A stretch of DNA of 9,268 bases from Spirochaetes bacterium RBG_16_67_19 (GTDB lineage Bacteria; Spirochaetota; Spirochaetia; SZUA-6; DRHE01), in assembly GCA_001829505.1 (NCBI GenBank), contig MIBK01000112.1:1-9268 (forward strand). The letters run 5' to 3'. The translations under genes were made by a program, and so were the position numbers. This document shows, in pieces, positions 7,999-9,268 of this stretch; position 1 is the first letter of the stretch, and each line of letters starts with the position of its first letter. The notes below the pieces were generated by a model that saw only the letters and a list, made by a program, of their open reading frames with translations, made no database searches and was not told the origin of the DNA.

Positions 7999-8322
7999 AT
8001 GAAAAGCACCGACATCAACAGGATCGACCGCGACTTGAAACAGGCCAAGAAGAAGCAGGAGATGATCGAGAAACGGCTGGATAGCCGCGGCGGCTCGGTC
8101 GGCGACTTTATCAAGAAGCTGGGCAGCCTGCTGTTCCACGACCAGAAGAAGATCTACAACCTCAAGGGCAACCAGCAGATCAAGGCACTGTTCGCGGACA
8201 TGAAGGAGCATCTGCCCGGGGACCAGTGGGAGAACGTGATCCGCAAGGCGGTGCGGGAGACCAAAGTCGAGCAGCGCGAAGAGGCCCTGCAGGACCTGCT
8301 GGCCCTGCTTCAGTCCGAATAG
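7999..8322 (+). CDS. Small charged coiled-coil hypothetical protein
   Basis: This 107-residue soluble protein has no family I recognise. Residues 8-30 are strongly charged and heptad-like (many Lys, Glu, Asp with Ile/Leu/Met spacing), suggesting a coiled coil. A middle segment GGSVGDFIKKLGSLLFHDQKK (31-51) is followed by helical sequence ending in a leucine-rich tail (EEALQDLLALLQ). There is no signal peptide, membrane segment or cysteine. The ATG at 7999 is chosen because GAGG lies 7 nt upstream and a promoter precedes it; the open frame extends far upstream only as antisense to the acyl-CoA synthetase gene. The gene is divergent from the lipid operon and its last 13 bp overlap the end of the convergent dihydroorotate-dehydrogenase-like gene. 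The function is unknown. Confidence 0.75.
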   Translation: MKSTDINRIDRDLKQAKKKQEMIEKRLDSRGGSVGDFIKKLGSLLFHDQKKIYNLKGNQQIKALFADMKEHLPGDQWENVIRKAVRETKVEQREEALQDLLALLQSE

Positions 8323-9268
8323 TCGGCGCGCAGCAGGTTCTTGACGTACTGGGCCCGGCGGTAGAAACCCGGGTCGCTGTTCTTGCCGGCGCTGAGGCGG
8401 CCGCGGCAGGCGTCCAGGTCGCGATAGCCCCGGGCCTGCAGCCAGGCGTCCAGCTCACGGACCATGGTGCCCAGGTAGGCGATCTTGTTGCGGTACAGGG
8501 CGCTGACCACCTGCAGGCAGGCGGCGCCGGCCAGCAGCAGCTTGGCGGCGTCGGCCGCGGTGAAGATCCCCCCGCTGGCGCATAGATCCCCTTCCAGGTT
8601 CCCGTAGGCCAGGGCCGTGAAGCGCAGGGCGGCCAGGTGCTCGCCCTCAGCGCTCAGGGAATGGTTGTAGCGATTGGCCTCGCGCTCCGCGTCCAGGTCC
8701 GGCTGGAAAAGGCGGTTGAACAGCACGAAGCCGCGCACCCCCTCCTGGTCCAGCGCCTTCAGGAAATGAAGGGGGTTGGTGTAGAAGGGGCTGAGCTTCA
8801 CGCTGACCGGGACCTTCACCTTCTTAACCACGGCGCGGATGATGGCCAGCTGCTCCTTCTCGATCTCCGCGGCCCCGGAGCGGGCGTCGCTGGGCGTGGC
8901 GTAGAAGTTCAGCTCCAGGGCGTCCGCCCCCGAGTCCTGCAGCTCCTGGGCGTAGCGCACCCACGTGTCGGCTTTGACCGCGTTCAGGCTGGCGATCACC
9001 GGGATGCGCACCGCCTCCTTGGTGCGCCGCACCCACATCAGGTGCTCCTTGGCCCCGGCGTGCTTGAGCTGCGGGAACACGTCCACCACTTCCTGGGACA
9101 GGTTGTCGAAGCGGGACAGGTCCTCCTGCAGCCGGTAACTCTCGTACTGGATCTGCTCCTCGAACAGCGAGGCGGTCACCAGAGCCCCGGCCCCGGCCTG
9201 CTCCAGCTCGCGGATGCGGTCCACGTTGGCCGTGTAGCCGCTGGCCCCGACGATGAACGGATTGCGGA
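8310..9268 (-). CDS. Dihydroorotate-dehydrogenase-like FMN protein (5' end outside window)
   Basis: The window holds 318 codons of a TIM-barrel flavoprotein of the DHOD-like group. The frame continues to the right edge: RNPFIVGASGYT, a typical beginning of this family (residues 1-12 here), precedes the internal GTG at 9224, so the true start lies beyond 9268. Further motifs are SLFEEQI (33-39), ELNFYATPSD (118-127), VKLSPF (156-161), LFNRLFQPD (182-190), SGGI (231-234) and GAACLQVVSALY (247-258). The last two form the FMN phosphate site. Class 1 PyrD has NxSCPN with a catalytic Cys or Ser where this protein has NFYATP, so true dihydroorotate oxidation is doubtful. In bacteria this group is a separate paralogue of unknown reaction, sometimes found near pyruvate:ferredoxin oxidoreductase. 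The neighbours here give no pathway clue. The family is firm, the substrate unknown. Confidence 0.88.
   Translation of the reverse strand, partial: RNPFIVGASGYTANVDRIRELEQAGAGALVTASLFEEQIQYESYRLQEDLSRFDNLSQEVVDVFPQLKHAGAKEHLMWVRRTKEAVRIPVIASLNAVKADTWVRYAQELQDSGADALELNFYATPSDARSGAAEIEKEQLAIIRAVVKKVKVPVSVKLSPFYTNPLHFLKALDQEGVRGFVLFNRLFQPDLDAEREANRYNHSLSAEGEHLAALRFTALAYGNLEGDLCASGGIFTAADAAKLLLAGAACLQVVSALYRNKIAYLGTMVRELDAWLQARGYRDLDACRGRLSAGKNSDPGFYRRAQYVKNLLRADYSD

Overview
This is a GC-rich bacterial window with tightly packed genes. It most resembles a Deltaproteobacterium, of the Geobacter/Desulfuromonas (Desulfuromonadota) kind. That placement is inferred from the gene content: a HesB-like gene with an in-frame UGA, a dihydroorotate-dehydrogenase-like flavoprotein, and many two-component proteins. 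No rRNA, tRNA, IS element or CRISPR array is visible.

Layout from left to right. (1) Positions 1-1907, minus strand: a REC-PAS-HisKA-HATPase-REC hybrid histidine kinase that runs off the left edge. (2) Positions 1978-4589, plus strand, divergent from the kinase: a ParA/MinD-type ATPase with a large uncharacterised C-terminal region. It is coupled by a stop/start overlap to a protein carrying PAP2-phosphatase-like PSLH and KQHxxxD motifs. (3) Positions 4561-4845, minus strand: a short gene that conventional ORF calling breaks. It is an IscA/HesB-like protein whose first conserved cysteine position is UGA. A SECIS-like hairpin lies just downstream of the UGA, and the gene has a good promoter of its own, so it is read here as a selenoprotein. 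(4) Positions 4902-7860, minus strand: a compact operon of a long-chain acyl-CoA synthetase, a single-domain response regulator and a PlsY-type glycerol-3-phosphate acyltransferase. It starts from a promoter whose -35/-10 spacer is filled by an 18-bp palindrome. (5) Positions 7999-8322, plus strand: a small coiled-coil hypothetical protein transcribed divergently from that operon. (6) Positions 8310-9268, minus strand: a dihydroorotate-dehydrogenase-like flavoprotein whose start lies beyond the right edge.

A lipid theme recurs: fatty acid activation, acyl transfer to glycerol-3-phosphate, and a PAP2-like possible lipid-phosphate enzyme. These sit among signalling proteins (hybrid kinase, lone receiver domain, ParA-like ATPase). 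The selenoprotein is the strongest hidden feature. The ParA-like/PAP2-like pair and the receiver domain inside a lipid-synthesis operon are the best candidates for undescribed biology.
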